Assembly (NCBI RefSeq): GCF_002940685.1
Contig: NZ_PNFP01000021.1
Span: 39,897-103,896 of the forward strand
Direction of reading: 5' to 3'
Length of the DNA stretch: 64,000 nucleotides
Source of the DNA: Ensifer adhaerens
GTDB lineage: Bacteria > Pseudomonadota > Alphaproteobacteria > Rhizobiales > Rhizobiaceae
Below, in pieces: positions 1 through 9,819 of the stretch. The number at the start of each line of letters is the position of its first letter. Position 1 is the stretch's first letter. The notes under the pieces are model-generated. The model made no database searches, had not been told where the DNA came from, and worked only from the letters and a program-made list of their open reading frames with translations. Both the position numbers and the translations under genes were made by a program.

Positions 1-1039
1 CGGGCAGCTCGCGCCGCTCGGCTTCCGTCACCATTGCAAGGTCGAGCACCTTCTGCAGGTTTGCCGCATGGCGGAACCCCGGCTCTTCAGTCTTGCCCTT
101 GCGGACGGCAGCCACGAAACGCTCATAGTTCGTCGCAACGGCGCCGGCGTCGACATCACGCCAGATTGCCTTTTCGACATCGGCACCGAGGCAGGCCCTG
201 AGCGTCGAGCCATCGGGCGTGTGCACCACTTCGATCGCGCCCTTGTCGCCGTGCAGGCGGAGCCGCAACTCGTTCAGATGCCCGGTCGCCCAGCGGCTTG
301 CATGGACGACACCCATGGCGCCGTTGCCGAATTCGGCCGTCATGACAAAGCTGTCATTGGCGTCGAGGTCGTACTCGCCGATGCGGTTGCCGGGCGCCTT
401 GTCGAAGGTTTTCAGGCGGGCAAAGACCCGCGACGCGTCGGTACCCGCACCGTAACCGGCGAAATCGAGGATATGGATGCCGACATCGCCGAGCACGCCG
501 TTCGAGCCATGCCTGGTCGAGAGCCGCCACAGCCATTGCGATTCCGTCGCCCAGTCACCCCAGGCCTTGGAGACGAGCCAGCTTTGCAAATAGGACGCCT
601 CAAGGTGGCGCAGCTTGCCGACCTCGCCTGCCAGCACCATCGCGCGCGCCTTCTGCAGCGGCGCGACGTTGCGGTAGGTGAGGTTGACCATCGTCACCAG
701 ACCGGAACGCTCGGCGGCGTCGGCCATCTCAGCCGCCTTGGCGTAGTTCTCGGCAAGCGGCTTCTCGCACAGCACATGCTTGCCGGCGGCAAGCAAGGCC
801 AGCGTCGTCGGGTAGTGCGCCTTGTCCGGCGTCACGTTCGTCGCCGCATCGAACTTGCCCCAGGCGATCGCCTCGTCGAGCGAGGTGAACGTGTTGGCGA
901 TGCCGTGCTTGTCGGCAAAAGCCTGCGCGCGCTTGGGATCCACATCGACGGCGCCGACCATTTCGACGCCTTCGATCTTGGCAAAGGCCTGGGCATGGCT
1001 GTTCGCCATGCCGCCGGTTCCAACTACAAGAAGACGCAT
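1..1039 (-). CDS. thuB: ThuB-type Gfo/Idh/MocA oxidoreductase (3' end outside window)
   Basis: NAD(P)-dependent sugar dehydrogenase. In Sinorhizobium, ThuB works with ThuA in trehalose use by forming a 3-keto derivative. About 346 residues are visible. The N-terminus carries a Rossmann motif (VGTGGMANSHA, residues 6-16), and an EKP motif at about residues 92-94 is the Gfo/Idh/MocA hallmark. The ATG start at 1039 lies 5 bp after the thuA stop, so it is the last gene of the thuEFGKAB order. No stop is reached before base 1, so the C-terminus is missing from the window, not from the gene. The family call is secure; the trehalose role rests on synteny with the known thu operon. Confidence 0.88.
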   Translation of the reverse strand, partial: MRLLVVGTGGMANSHAQAFAKIEGVEMVGAVDVDPKRAQAFADKHGIANTFTSLDEAIAWGKFDAATNVTPDKAHYPTTLALLAAGKHVLCEKPLAENYAKAAEMADAAERSGLVTMVNLTYRNVAPLQKARAMVLAGEVGKLRHLEASYLQSWLVSKAWGDWATESQWLWRLSTRHGSNGVLGDVGIHILDFAGYGAGTDASRVFARLKTFDKAPGNRIGEYDLDANDSFVMTAEFGNGAMGVVHASRWATGHLNELRLRLHGDKGAIEVVHTPDGSTLRACLGADVEKAIWRDVDAGAVATNYERFVAAVRKGKTEEPGFRHAANLQKVLDLAMVTEAERRELP

Positions 1040-1044
1040 GGTGC

Positions 1045-1836
1045 TCACCTGTATCCTGCTTCGCCGGCCTGGTGCAGCCTTGGGCCGCGCTCGACGATCG
1101 GCTCCAGCGCCTTTTCGACCGGCACGTTCGGCGCATCATGGATCGCCGTGTAGCGGTTGTCGGCGTTGTAGGCCCACTTCACCGAATTGCGCAGAACCTT
1201 CTGCACATTGGCGTCGTGATAGGTCGGGTAGGTTTCGTGACCGGGGCGGAAGTAGAAGATGTTGCCGGCGCCGCGACGCCAGGTGAGGCCCGAGCGGAAC
1301 ACTTCGCCACCGGCAAACCACGAGATGAACACGGTTTCGAGCGGTTCCGGTACCGAGAACTGCTCGCCGTACATCTCCTCGTTCTCGAGCACGAAGTTCT
1401 CGTCGATCCCCTCGGCGATCGGATGGCGCGGGTTGATCGCCCAGACGCGCTCGCGTTCGCCGGCCTCACGCCACTTCAGTGCGCAAGGGGTGCCCATCAG
1501 CCGCTTGAAGATCTTGGAGAAGTGGCCGGAATGCAGCACGATCAGGCCCATGCCTTCCCAGACACGCTTGGCGACCCGCTCGACGATCTCGTCGCTGACG
1601 GCGCCATGGTCCTTGTGGCCCCACCACAAAAGCACGTCGGTATTGGCAAGACGCTCGACGCTGAGGCCGTGCTCCGGCTCCTGCAGCGTTGCGGTCGTCG
1701 CCTCGATGCCGGCTTCGGTGTTCAGCGCCGCCGCGATCGTGTTGTGCATCCCGTTCGGATAGATGCTGCGAACGATCTCGTTGGTCTGCTCGTGGATATT
1801 CTCGCCCCAAACAACTGTTCTGATAGGCACGTTCAT
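1045..1836 (-). CDS. thuA: ThuA-like trehalose utilization protein
   Basis: ThuA-domain protein of about 263 residues, class I glutamine amidotransferase-like fold. It acts in the cytoplasm with ThuB on keto-trehalose type intermediates. The N-terminus ([17 protein letters not shown]) and the [10 protein letters not shown] and LHSGHFSK blocks are typical of the family. Start choice is open: the ATG at 1836 sits only one base after AAGGAG, whereas an in-frame GTG at 1830 has ideal spacing and yields MPIRTVVW. The true protein may therefore be two residues shorter. It lies between thuK and thuB, and the 106-bp gap to thuK shows no clear promoter. Confidence 0.9.
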   Translation of the reverse strand: MNVPIRTVVWGENIHEQTNEIVRSIYPNGMHNTIAAALNTEAGIEATTATLQEPEHGLSVERLANTDVLLWWGHKDHGAVSDEIVERVAKRVWEGMGLIVLHSGHFSKIFKRLMGTPCALKWREAGERERVWAINPRHPIAEGIDENFVLENEEMYGEQFSVPEPLETVFISWFAGGEVFRSGLTWRRGAGNIFYFRPGHETYPTYHDANVQKVLRNSVKWAYNADNRYTAIHDAPNVPVEKALEPIVERGPRLHQAGEAGYR

Positions 1837-1942
1837 TCTCCTTGGGTGTTCGCCCGTCTCGGGCATGCCGTCTTACGATCCATGGGGCCGCCACGCATTG
1901 GCGACCCCGAAGCTAGAAACCGTTCGATATGGGGATAGCTGG

Positions 1943-2971
1943 TCAGGCTGCCCCTCTCATCGGGGCGCGGCCAAGCGCCTGGCCCGACGCATCGAAGCGG
2001 TGGATGTTGTCGCCGACCGGTGAGATCTGAACCGTCTCACCGGGGCGGTGAAGCGACGTGCCGCCTTCCCGGACAATGACCGGTTCGCCGGCGCCGATAT
2101 CGAGATAGATGTAGCTGTCTGAGCCCAGCATTTCGGAATGCACCACCGTTCCCGACCACTTGCCGTCGCTTAGCCTGATCTCCAGATGCTCGGCCCTGAT
2201 GCCGATCGTGTGGGCATCGTAGGGTGCGGCGAGCGCACCGGACAGGAAGTTCATCTTCGGCGAACCGATGAAACCGGCGACGAACACCGAATTCGGGCTC
2301 TCGTAGAGTTCGAGCGGCGTGCCGATCTGTTCGACCAGCCCATCCCGTAGCACGCAAATGCGATCAGCCAGTGTCATCGCCTCGACCTGGTCGTGGGTGA
2401 CATAGATCATCGTCGTCTTGTGCATGCTGCGATGCAGCTTGGCGATCTCGATGCGGGTCGCAACGCGCAGCGCCGCGTCGAGATTGGAGAGCGGCTCGTC
2501 GAAAAGGAAGACCTTGGGATCGCGCACGATCGCGCGGCCGATCGCCACGCGCTGGCGCTGGCCGCCGGAGAGCTGCCGCGGCAGGCGCTGGAGATAGGGT
2601 GTGAGCTGCAGCATCTCGGCTGCCGCCTCGACGCGCTTCCTGCACTGCTCCTTGTCCTTGCCTGCGAGCTGCATGCCGAACGACATGTTCTCGAACACCG
2701 TCATGTGCGGGTAGAGCGCATAGGACTGGAACACCATCGCGATGCCGCGCTTCGACGGCGTCAGTTGATTGACCACCTGTCCGTCGAAGGAGAGCGTGCC
2801 CGAAGAGATCTCCTCAAGCCCCGCAATCAGCCGCAACAATGTGGACTTGCCGCAGCCGGACGGTCCGACGAAGACCATGAATTCGCCGGCCCGGATGTCC
2901 ATGCTGACGCCCTTGATCACCTCGAAGGCGCCGAAGGACTTGCGGACGTTGCGCAATTGAAGTTCTGCCAT
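1943..2971 (-). CDS. thuK: ThuK, ABC transporter ATP-binding protein
   Basis: Cytoplasmic ATPase of the CUT1 carbohydrate ABC family (MalK/UgpC type), 342 residues. It has Walker [10 protein letters not shown] (residues 36-44), signature LSGGQRQR (134-141), Walker B FLFDEP (155-160) and a C-terminal TOBE/OB regulatory region of about 100 residues. An AAGGGGAAG ribosome site precedes the ATG. It lies 12 bp downstream of the permease thuG and completes the ThuEFGK importer for trehalose/maltose/sucrose. A close paralogue, smoK, sits at 26235-27239. Substrate is inferred from the thuAB and thuR neighbours. Confidence 0.92.
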   Translation of the reverse strand: MAELQLRNVRKSFGAFEVIKGVSMDIRAGEFMVFVGPSGCGKSTLLRLIAGLEEISSGTLSFDGQVVNQLTPSKRGIAMVFQSYALYPHMTVFENMSFGMQLAGKDKEQCRKRVEAAAEMLQLTPYLQRLPRQLSGGQRQRVAIGRAIVRDPKVFLFDEPLSNLDAALRVATRIEIAKLHRSMHKTTMIYVTHDQVEAMTLADRICVLRDGLVEQIGTPLELYESPNSVFVAGFIGSPKMNFLSGALAAPYDAHTIGIRAEHLEIRLSDGKWSGTVVHSEMLGSDSYIYLDIGAGEPVIVREGGTSLHRPGETVQISPVGDNIHRFDASGQALGRAPMRGAA

Positions 2972-2983
2972 GATTTCTTCCCC

Positions 2984-3813
<830 letters not shown>

Positions 3814-3814
<1 letters not shown>

Positions 3815-4797
3815 CAACGATCTCCTTCGAGATTGACGCGGCCGAACCACATATAGGCGACCGTGATCGCCGCAATGATCAGGAACAGCATGGTCGAGGC
3901 GGCGGCGCCATAGGCGAACTTGTCAAAGTCGAACAGGTTCTCGCGCGCCAGCACCGACATGGTCTTGGTCTTCGCGTTGTTGGGCGTCAGCACGTAGATC
4001 AGGTCGAAGATGCGTAGCGCATCGAGCATGCGGAAGATCACCGCAACCATCAGCGCCGGCCGGATCAAAGGCAGCGTCAGCCGCCAGAAGATCTTCAGCG
4101 GATGCACGCCATCGATCTTGGCCGCTTCGTAGATGTCCGAGGGAACCATCTGCAAGCCGGCCAGGATCAGGAGCGCCATGAAGGGCGTCGTCTTCCAGAC
4201 GTCGACGATCAGGACCGCGACCATCGCCGTCTCCGGATTGGCGGTCCAGGCGATCTTGTGACTGATGAGCCCGAGGCCCAGCAGGAGGTCGTTCAGGATG
4301 CCGAACTGGTCGTTGAGCATCCAGGCCCACATCTTCGCCGAAACAATGGTCGGGATCGCCCAGGGGATGAGGATGGCCGCGCGCACCAGCCCGCGCCCCG
4401 GGAAATGGGCGTTCAGCACCAGCGCCACGATCAGGCCGAGCACCGTCTCGATGGTCACGGAAAGGGCGGAAAACTTCAGCGTGTTCCAGACGGCATTCCA
4501 CCAGGCGGGATCGGCAAGCAGGCCGTTAAAGACCGTGCGCCCGCTCTTCAGCGTGATCCAGGAAAGATAATTCTTGAAACCGACGAACTCGGCGCCGTCG
4601 AGATTGGTCAGCGACGCGTTCGTGAAGCTGAAATAGACAGTGCGGATCAGCGGCCAGCCGGCGACGAGTGCGAGCACCAGAAGCGTGGGCGCGAGAAAGA
4701 TCCAGGCGGAGCGGATGCGCTCGGCGTTAAGGTCGGAGCGGATCCGGGTCTGCTGCCCGAGGGCGGAAGGCGGATCCGTGAGGGAAAGGTCGGTCAT
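3814..4797 (-). CDS. thuF: ThuF, ABC sugar permease (MalF type)
   Basis: Inner-membrane permease of about 327 residues. A cytoplasmic N-terminal tail precedes the first helix (SAWIFLAPTLLVLALVAGW), and an EAA loop (YEAAKIDGVHPLKIFWRLTLP) lies near residue 220. Start choice: the ATG at 4797 (MTDLSLTDPPS) is preferred, with a purine-rich AAGGGTGAG stretch upstream. An ATG at 4818 would add MARVSKE without a visible ribosome site. The stop overlaps the thuG start. It follows the binding-protein gene after a 117-bp gap. Confidence 0.9.
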
Positions 4798-4914
4798 CTC
4801 TTTACTCACCCTTGCCATTCGGCACGCGGCCGAGCGGTTGATCGGAGAGGAATGCGGGGTGATCAGGTGGAGCGAAGGGAGGCTTGAGTAGCACTCCCCT
4901 CGCCCCCGGGAGGA

Positions 4915-6177
4915 TCACCAGCTATCGCCCTTCATCTCGGTGAGTTCGATTTCGAGCAGTTCGAGGTTTTCCGCAGCCGTGCCGTTGCCGGAGAGCGAAT
5001 TGTGAACGGCACCCCAGAACTTGGCCGAAACCTCGTTGTACTTGACCTTGGTGACGGCCGACGGGCGCGGCACGGCGCTCTCGAAGATCGGCTTCCAGGC
5101 AGGCATGAACGGCTGGGCTTTCGCCACCGCCGGATCGTCGTAAAGAGCGGCTACCGTCGGCAGGTTGGAGAGTTCGATCGCCCGGCGCTTCTGCACTTCG
5201 GCCGAGGACAGGAACTTGACGAGCGCGATCGCCGCTTCCTGGTCTTCGGAGTACTTGGAGACGGCGACATTCCAGCCGCCGAGCGTCGAAGACGGCTGGT
5301 CGCCATCGGTCGCCGTCGGCAGCGGTGCGACCGCGAACTTGCCCTTGACCGCGCTGTCGTCGCCATTGCCGAGCGCATAGGCATAGGGCCAGTTGCGCAT
5401 GAAGACGGAATTGCCGGTCTGCCAGACGCCGCGCGATTCCTCTTCCTGATAGGCAAGCACGCCCTGCGGCGAGATCGTGCCGATCCAACCCTTGATCCGG
5501 TCGATCGCAGCGGCCGCCTTCTCGTTGTTGATCGAGATCGTGCCGTCGGGCTCGACGATCTGGCCGCCGCCCGACGACTTGATCCATTCGAGTGCGTTGC
5601 AGGTCAGCCCCTCATAGGCGTTGCCCTGGAAGACGTAGCCCCAGAGATCCGCCTGGCCGGCAGCCCGCTCCTTCTCCTGGATTTCCTTGGCGGTCGCCGC
5701 CAGCTCGTCCCAGGTCTTGGGCGGCGCCTTGCCATATTTCTCCAGCAGGTCCTTGCGGTAGTAGAGCGCCGGCGCGTCGGTGAAGGCAGGCAATGCCACG
5801 AGGCGGCCGTTGACCGTCTGCGAGGCGATGATCGACGGGAAGTGCTGGCCAACCACATCCTTGGCCGCTTCCGTCAGGTCGACGAACTGGTCGGCCAGTT
5901 GCGGCGCCCAGACGACGTCGGTCTGGTAGACGTCGACATCCTTGTTTCCGGCGGCAAGCCACAGGCGGTACTGGCTGAACTGTTCGCTGCTCGAAGGCGG
6001 CATGGTGACCAGGCTCACCTTGTGCCCCGTCTCCTTCTCGAAAATGTCGAGCTGCTCGCGAATGAAGTTCACGTTCTTGCCGGTGGTGTTGGCAGCGAGC
6101 GAAAGCTCGGCGGCACTGGCCGTTCCGGCCCCTACGATTGCGGCACAAAAAGTCAGGGCATTGAGCATGGTTGCCAT
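4915..6177 (-). CDS. thuE: ThuE, periplasmic trehalose/maltose-binding protein
   Basis: Solute-binding protein of CUT1 ABC importers, 420 residues, first gene of the operon. A Sec signal peptide ends at about GTASA|AEL (near residue 23). The mature part has the family-1 binding protein layout (LSLAANTTGKNVNFIREQLDIFEKETGHKV in the first lobe, and an NWPYAYAL sugar-pocket region). The AGGAGGAG ribosome site lies 8 nt before the ATG. Disaccharide specificity is inferred from the complete thuR-EFGKAB arrangement, matching the Sinorhizobium trehalose/maltose/sucrose system. Confidence 0.9.
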   Translation of the reverse strand: MATMLNALTFCAAIVGAGTASAAELSLAANTTGKNVNFIREQLDIFEKETGHKVSLVTMPPSSSEQFSQYRLWLAAGNKDVDVYQTDVVWAPQLADQFVDLTEAAKDVVGQHFPSIIASQTVNGRLVALPAFTDAPALYYRKDLLEKYGKAPPKTWDELAATAKEIQEKERAAGQADLWGYVFQGNAYEGLTCNALEWIKSSGGGQIVEPDGTISINNEKAAAAIDRIKGWIGTISPQGVLAYQEEESRGVWQTGNSVFMRNWPYAYALGNGDDSAVKGKFAVAPLPTATDGDQPSSTLGGWNVAVSKYSEDQEAAIALVKFLSSAEVQKRRAIELSNLPTVAALYDDPAVAKAQPFMPAWKPIFESAVPRPSAVTKVKYNEVSAKFWGAVHNSLSGNGTAAENLELLEIELTEMKGDSW

Positions 6178-6541
6178 TGGGTCGACTCCTCCTGTTCCCC
6201 CTCCACCGCACGAAAGCTCCTCGGCAAATTCGAAAGCGGTTTGGATTGAAAAAAGTTGGCAGAAGACGGAAAAACTGTCAATCCATACATTAGAAAATCT
6301 CGAATGCCGGTGAATTGTCAGGCTTTAACATGTAATTTCAGATACTTATTACTAGAGAAGAAATTCAGCGCTCCAACTGCAGAAACCCATAAAATCGGAG
6401 GGGAGCTGCGACAATTTAAAACGGTTTGGTAAAATTCCGCCCCCGACCGAAGCGCGGGACGGCACCGACAAACCGATTGTTACCGGCCGCGAAGCTGTAT
6501 ATTTCTGGGACCGGGCCAGGGTTTGAGGAAACGCATACCGA
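6178..6541. promoter_or_regulatory. thuE/thuR divergent control region with three candidate ThuR operators
   Basis: This 364-bp AT-richer gap between the divergent thuE and thuR holds no gene. Three sites share a CGGTTTG core: GAAAGCGGTTTGGATT (6232-6247), TTAAAACGGTTTGGTAAAA (about 6416-6434), and on the minus strand TAACAATCGGTTTGTC (6467-6482). The core resembles the AANCGNTT half-palindromes bound by LacI-family proteins. One site lies near thuE and two near thuR, which would fit repression of thuE plus autoregulation. The sites are read by eye; binding is inferred. Confidence 0.5.
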
Positions 6542-7567
6542 ATGAAGCTGAGGGAGTTCGCACAACAACTGGGCCTTTCGCCGACCACCGTCAGCCGGGC
6601 GCTGAGCGGCTATCCCGAGGTCAGCGAAAAGACGCGCAAGCGCGTCGCCGAAGAGGCGGCCCGCCTCGGCTATCGTCCGAACATCAATGCGGTGAGGCTC
6701 GCCACCGGTCGCGCCGGCGCGATCGGCGTCGTCATGGGGCGGTCCGGCGAATTCCATTTCTCCGAATTCATGGGGGGACTTGCCGAACGGCTCGGCACCG
6801 AGGATATCGACATCCTCGTCAGCCCGATGGACGACAAGGACCCCAAGGGCGAAATCCAGCTCTATAGCCGGCTCGCCGTCAGCGGCCGCGTCGACGCCGT
6901 GATCGTGCATTCGCCCGAACCGAACGACGAGCGCATCGCCCTCCTCCACAAGCTCGGCATGCCCTTCCTCGTGCATGGGCGATCCGACATCGACGTGCCG
7001 CACGCCTGGCTCGATATCGACAACGAGGGCGCCATCCGCCGCGCGACCTCGCACTTGATCGACCTCGGCCATCGCCGCATCGCCATGATCAACGGCAGGC
7101 AGGGCCGCACCTTCTCGCTTCACCGCGACAAGGGCTACCGCGATGCGCTGCAGGCGCGCGGCATCGCCTTCGATCCCCGCCTCGTCGCCCATGGCAACTT
7201 CACCGACGAACTCGGCTTCCGCTTCGCGCGCTCGTTCCTCGAACAGACCCCGCGCCCCACCGCCTTCGTCGCCGGCTCGATGATGACGGCGCTCGGCATC
7301 TATAGAGCAGCCCGATCGATGGGCCTGGAGATCGGCCGCGAGGTCTCCGTCATCGCCCATGACGATGTCTTCCCGTACCTCACGGCCGACAACATGGTGC
7401 CGTCGCTCTCGGCGACGCGCTCGTCGATGCGTGCGGCGGGCGCGCGTTCGGCCGACCTCGTGTTGCAACTGCTCTCGGGCCGGCCGAGTGAAGAGGTACA
7501 CGAACTCTGGCCGGTGGAACTGATCCTCAGGGAATCGACCGCACCACCACCACCGGAACGCTCGTAG
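6542..7567 (+). CDS. thuR: ThuR, LacI-family repressor of trehalose genes
   Basis: Cytoplasmic transcription regulator of 341 residues. The N-terminal LacI helix-turn-helix occupies residues 2-35 (LREFAQQLGLSPTTVSRALSG, then the hinge helix). The rest is a periplasmic-binding-like sugar-sensor domain with the usual GHRRIAMI and DDVFP blocks. It is transcribed away from thuE and probably senses trehalose/maltose to relieve repression of thuEFGKAB. The start ATG at 6542 directly precedes the conserved KLREFA helix. It ends 17 bp from the convergent SMR gene. Confidence 0.9.
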   Translation: MKLREFAQQLGLSPTTVSRALSGYPEVSEKTRKRVAEEAARLGYRPNINAVRLATGRAGAIGVVMGRSGEFHFSEFMGGLAERLGTEDIDILVSPMDDKDPKGEIQLYSRLAVSGRVDAVIVHSPEPNDERIALLHKLGMPFLVHGRSDIDVPHAWLDIDNEGAIRRATSHLIDLGHRRIAMINGRQGRTFSLHRDKGYRDALQARGIAFDPRLVAHGNFTDELGFRFARSFLEQTPRPTAFVAGSMMTALGIYRAARSMGLEIGREVSVIAHDDVFPYLTADNMVPSLSATRSSMRAAGARSADLVLQLLSGRPSEEVHELWPVELILRESTAPPPPERS

Positions 7568-7584
7568 GGTCGACGTCGACCGCC

Positions 7585-7926
7585 TCAGTGGAAGGTCGAT
7601 TTGGAGAAGAGGTTGAGCACCACCACGCCGGCAATGATCAGGCCGAGCCCCAGAATGGCCGCCGGGTCGAGCTTCTGCCCGAAGGCAAAATAACCGACGA
7701 GCGAAATCAGCACGATGCCGAGCCCGCTCCAGACCGCATAGGCGATGCCGACCGGGATGAAGCGCAGCGTATAGGACAGGAAGAAGAAGGCGATCGCGTA
7801 GCAGACGACCATCACGACCGTCGGCCCGAGCCGGGTAAAATGCTGCGCTGCCTGCATCGCCGAGGTGCCGAGCACCTCGAAGACGATGGCTGCAACCAGG
7901 ACGGTATAGAGCATGGCGGGGTTCAT
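7585..7926 (-). CDS. Small multidrug resistance (SMR/SugE-EmrE) transporter
   Basis: Inner-membrane proton-coupled efflux protein of about 113 residues with four transmembrane segments. The conserved acidic residue in helix 1 is the Glu of IVFEVLGTSAM. The motif YAVWSGLGIVLISLVGY in helix 3 is typical of the EmrE/SugE family. The ATG at 7926 has a GGAG site 6 nt upstream; the upstream ATG at 7938 lacks one. It lies 17 bp downstream of the TetR gene on the same strand, so that regulator probably controls it. The substrate (quaternary cations or guanidinium-like compounds) cannot be read from the sequence. Confidence 0.88.
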   Translation of the reverse strand: MNPAMLYTVLVAAIVFEVLGTSAMQAAQHFTRLGPTVVMVVCYAIAFFFLSYTLRFIPVGIAYAVWSGLGIVLISLVGYFAFGQKLDPAAILGLGLIIAGVVVLNLFSKSTFH

Positions 7927-7943
7927 CGGGGACTCCATCCGCG

Positions 7944-8504
7944 TTACTGCGCCGAAAGCGCCTTGAGATTTTCAACGAGGCCGGCCCGCGCCTCGGCGTC
8001 CAGTTCGTGGCTCTGCATCAGATCCGCGAGCCACACTCCATCGCAGGCAAAGCGGGCAAGCATGCAGCCGGTCGAGGCGTCGGTCTCCGCAAACTCCACC
8101 GATCGCCGGCCGACCCAGTCACGCCAGCGGCTCTTCAGGTGCGGCTCGGCAATGAGCGCGATCGTCAGCATGCGCCAGCCCGGCACGTCGGTGGCGGGAT
8201 CGAGCGCGAAGCAGACGTCGATATAGGCGCGGGTGAAGCGCCCCTTCGCCACCGGATCGCGTGCCATCGCCGCCTCGATCTCACGGTTGAACCGCGTCAC
8301 CAGATCGTCGAACAGCCCGTCAAGAAGAGCGAGCTTGTTCGGAAAGTGATGCAGCAGCCCGCCCTTGCTGACGCCGGCTGCCTGCGACACCGCATCGAGC
8401 GTGATGCCGGCCACCCCCTGCTCGTGCGAAAGGCGTGCGGCGACCTCCAGCAATTGCTGGCGCACCTGTTCCGGCTGTTTCTTGCGGCGATGAGCTTCTG
8501 TCAT
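7944..8504 (-). CDS. TetR/AcrR-family repressor of the adjacent SMR pump
   Basis: Transcription regulator of 186 residues. The N-terminal TetR helix-turn-helix spans about residues 12-58 (ITLDAVSQAAGVSKGGLLHHFPNKLALL). The C-terminal ligand domain resembles TetR_C_33-type proteins often found beside SMR genes. It is first in a two-gene operon with the SMR transporter. A perfect ACCGTC-TG-GACGGT inverted repeat lies 15 bp upstream of its start, suggesting autoregulation. The inducer is unknown. Confidence 0.87.
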   Translation of the reverse strand: MTEAHRRKKQPEQVRQQLLEVAARLSHEQGVAGITLDAVSQAAGVSKGGLLHHFPNKLALLDGLFDDLVTRFNREIEAAMARDPVAKGRFTRAYIDVCFALDPATDVPGWRMLTIALIAEPHLKSRWRDWVGRRSVEFAETDASTGCMLARFACDGVWLADLMQSHELDAEARAGLVENLKALSAQ

Positions 8505-8518
8505 GTTGCTATAAAGAT

Positions 8519-8532
8519 ACCGTCTGGACGGT
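8519..8532. promoter_or_regulatory. TetR operator candidate
   Basis: The sequence ACCGTCTGGACGGT has two perfect 6-bp arms around a 2-bp centre. It sits immediately upstream of the TetR gene start at 8504. Such ACCG..CGGT palindromes are typical AcrR/TetR binding sites. It is the only obvious inverted repeat in the 140-bp gap to the haemoglobin gene. Confidence 0.7.
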
Positions 8533-8644
8533 TTGTCAAGAGAGGCAGCCCTCGACCGCGATGAAACGCCGCAAATCCGCGTTCTGAAAATCGTTGTTCG
8601 CCCGGTCGCCGCGCGCTAGGACCGGTGGAACGAAGGATGCGAAG

Positions 8645-9037
8645 ATGGCGGAACCGGAAACCACGACCCTCTACGAAGCCATCGGCGGCGACCCGACGGT
8701 TCGCGCCCTGACACGCCGTTTCTACGAGCTGATGGACACGCTGCCGGAAGCGGCGCGCTGCCGCGCCGTGCACCCGCCCGATCTCTCCGGAAGCGAAGAG
8801 AAATTCTACGAGTACCTGACCGGCTGGCTCGGCGGGCCGCCGATCTATGTCGAGAAGCGCGGCCACCCGATGCTGCGCCGCCGCCATTTCGTCGCCGAGA
8901 TCGGACCTGAAGAGCGCGACGAATGGCTGCTCTGCTTTACCCGGGCGCTTGAGGAAACGATCGAGCACCCGAAGCTCAGGCGGATCATCCTCGACCCGAT
9001 CACCCGCCTCGCCCTTCACATGCAAAACAAGGAATGA
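8645..9037 (+). CDS. Group II truncated haemoglobin
   Basis: Haem-binding truncated globin (trHbO-like) of 130 residues, cytoplasmic, implicated in oxygen or nitric oxide chemistry. Visible family features are LYEAIGGDPTVRALTRRFYELM (helices A/B), the GWLGGPPIY block, and the proximal histidine region GHPMLRRRHF. The start at 8645 has GAAGGA 7 nt upstream; an earlier in-frame ATG at 8594 would add an unlikely basic extension. It overlaps the next gene as ATGA, so the two are coupled. Confidence 0.88.
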   Translation: MAEPETTTLYEAIGGDPTVRALTRRFYELMDTLPEAARCRAVHPPDLSGSEEKFYEYLTGWLGGPPIYVEKRGHPMLRRRHFVAEIGPEERDEWLLCFTRALEETIEHPKLRRIILDPITRLALHMQNKE

Positions 9038-9408
9038 CCATGTCGCACAGCGGATTTCGCGCAACGACGCTTTTTGTTGCCGGCCTGATGGGGCTGACGG
9101 GCGTCGTCAGCGCGGCTGCGGCTTCGCATGGCGACGACCCGCGCCTGCTCGCCGGCATTTCGGCCATGTGCCTCGCCCACGCCCCGGCATTGGTGGCACT
9201 CTACGCAGCCTGGCCGCACTTTCGCACCGCAGCCGCTGCCGCCCTCCTCATCGCTGTCGGCACGGCGCTGTTTTCGGCCGATCTCGCGATGCGCCATGTT
9301 GCAGGCCACGGCCTCTTCCCGATGTCCGCTCCGCTCGGCGGCACGACCATCATGGCGGGCTGGCTCGCCGTTTCGTTCGGCGCCTTCCTGCCGAAAAAGA
9401 CGGCCTGA
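9034..9408 (+). CDS. DUF423 family membrane protein
   Basis: Small membrane protein of 124 residues with four predicted hydrophobic helices. It shows the DUF423 (YgdD-like) features: an N-terminal GLMGLTGVVSAAAASHG segment and a C-terminal APLGGTTIMAGWLAVSFGAF segment. Function is unknown. It is translationally coupled to the truncated haemoglobin by a 4-bp overlap, and a strong hairpin follows. The pairing with the globin may be functional but that is inference. Confidence 0.85.
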   Translation: MTMSHSGFRATTLFVAGLMGLTGVVSAAAASHGDDPRLLAGISAMCLAHAPALVALYAAWPHFRTAAAAALLIAVGTALFSADLAMRHVAGHGLFPMSAPLGGTTIMAGWLAVSFGAFLPKKTA

Positions 9409-9420
9409 CCCAAAACAATT

Positions 9421-9450
9421 CGCCTCCCGGAGAGATCCATCCGGGAGGCG
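9421..9450. terminator. Bidirectional terminator-like hairpin between DUF423 and hmuQ
   Basis: CGCCTCCCGG and CCGGGAGGCG form a perfect 10-bp stem around a 10-nt loop. On the minus strand it is followed by the T-rich AATTGTTTTGGG, which suits termination of the hmuQ operon. It also lies 12 bp after the DUF423 stop. Confidence 0.75.
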
Positions 9451-9495
9451 AATAACACGCAAAATCAGGATTGTATGCGCGCGCTGGCGCGCGGA

Positions 9496-9810
9496 TCAGG
9501 CGCCCTCGACAGCCGAAAATCCCTCGAACTTCGGCGGGCCGAGATACATCGCCTTGTTATCGCCGGCGTTCCGATGGGCCGCGCGAAAATTCTCCGACTT
9601 GGTCCAGGCCGAAAACGAGTCCTTGTCCTTCCAGACCGAGTTCGAAACGAAGAGCGTGTAGCCCTCCTCCGGCACGCTGTCTCCGCGCAGCAGATGGAAG
9701 GAAACGAAGCCGGGCATCTCCGACAGGCTGGAATCGCGCCCCTTCCAAACCGCCTCGAAGGCTTCTTCGTGGCCGATGGCGATGCGGAAACGGTTCATGG
9801 CAACAAACAT
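9496..9810 (-). CDS. hmuQ: HmuQ-like haem-degrading monooxygenase (ABM/IsdG fold)
   Basis: Protein of 104 residues in the antibiotic-biosynthesis-monooxygenase fold, IsdG/HmuQ group. It opens the haem ring to release iron. The IsdG-type triad is visible as Asn6 (MNRF), Trp69 (SAWTKSENF) and His79 (RAAHRN), at the spacing expected of that family. E. meliloti HmuQ is known to degrade haem. The GGAG site lies 6 nt before the ATG. It is the last gene of a three-gene unit with the unknown 89-residue protein and the DUF2325 protein; a TGA-N9-TCA iron box lies upstream of that unit. Confidence 0.82.
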   Translation of the reverse strand: MFVAMNRFRIAIGHEEAFEAVWKGRDSSLSEMPGFVSFHLLRGDSVPEEGYTLFVSNSVWKDKDSFSAWTKSENFRAAHRNAGDNKAMYLGPPKFEGFSAVEGA

Positions 9811-9819
9811 TTGGAACTC

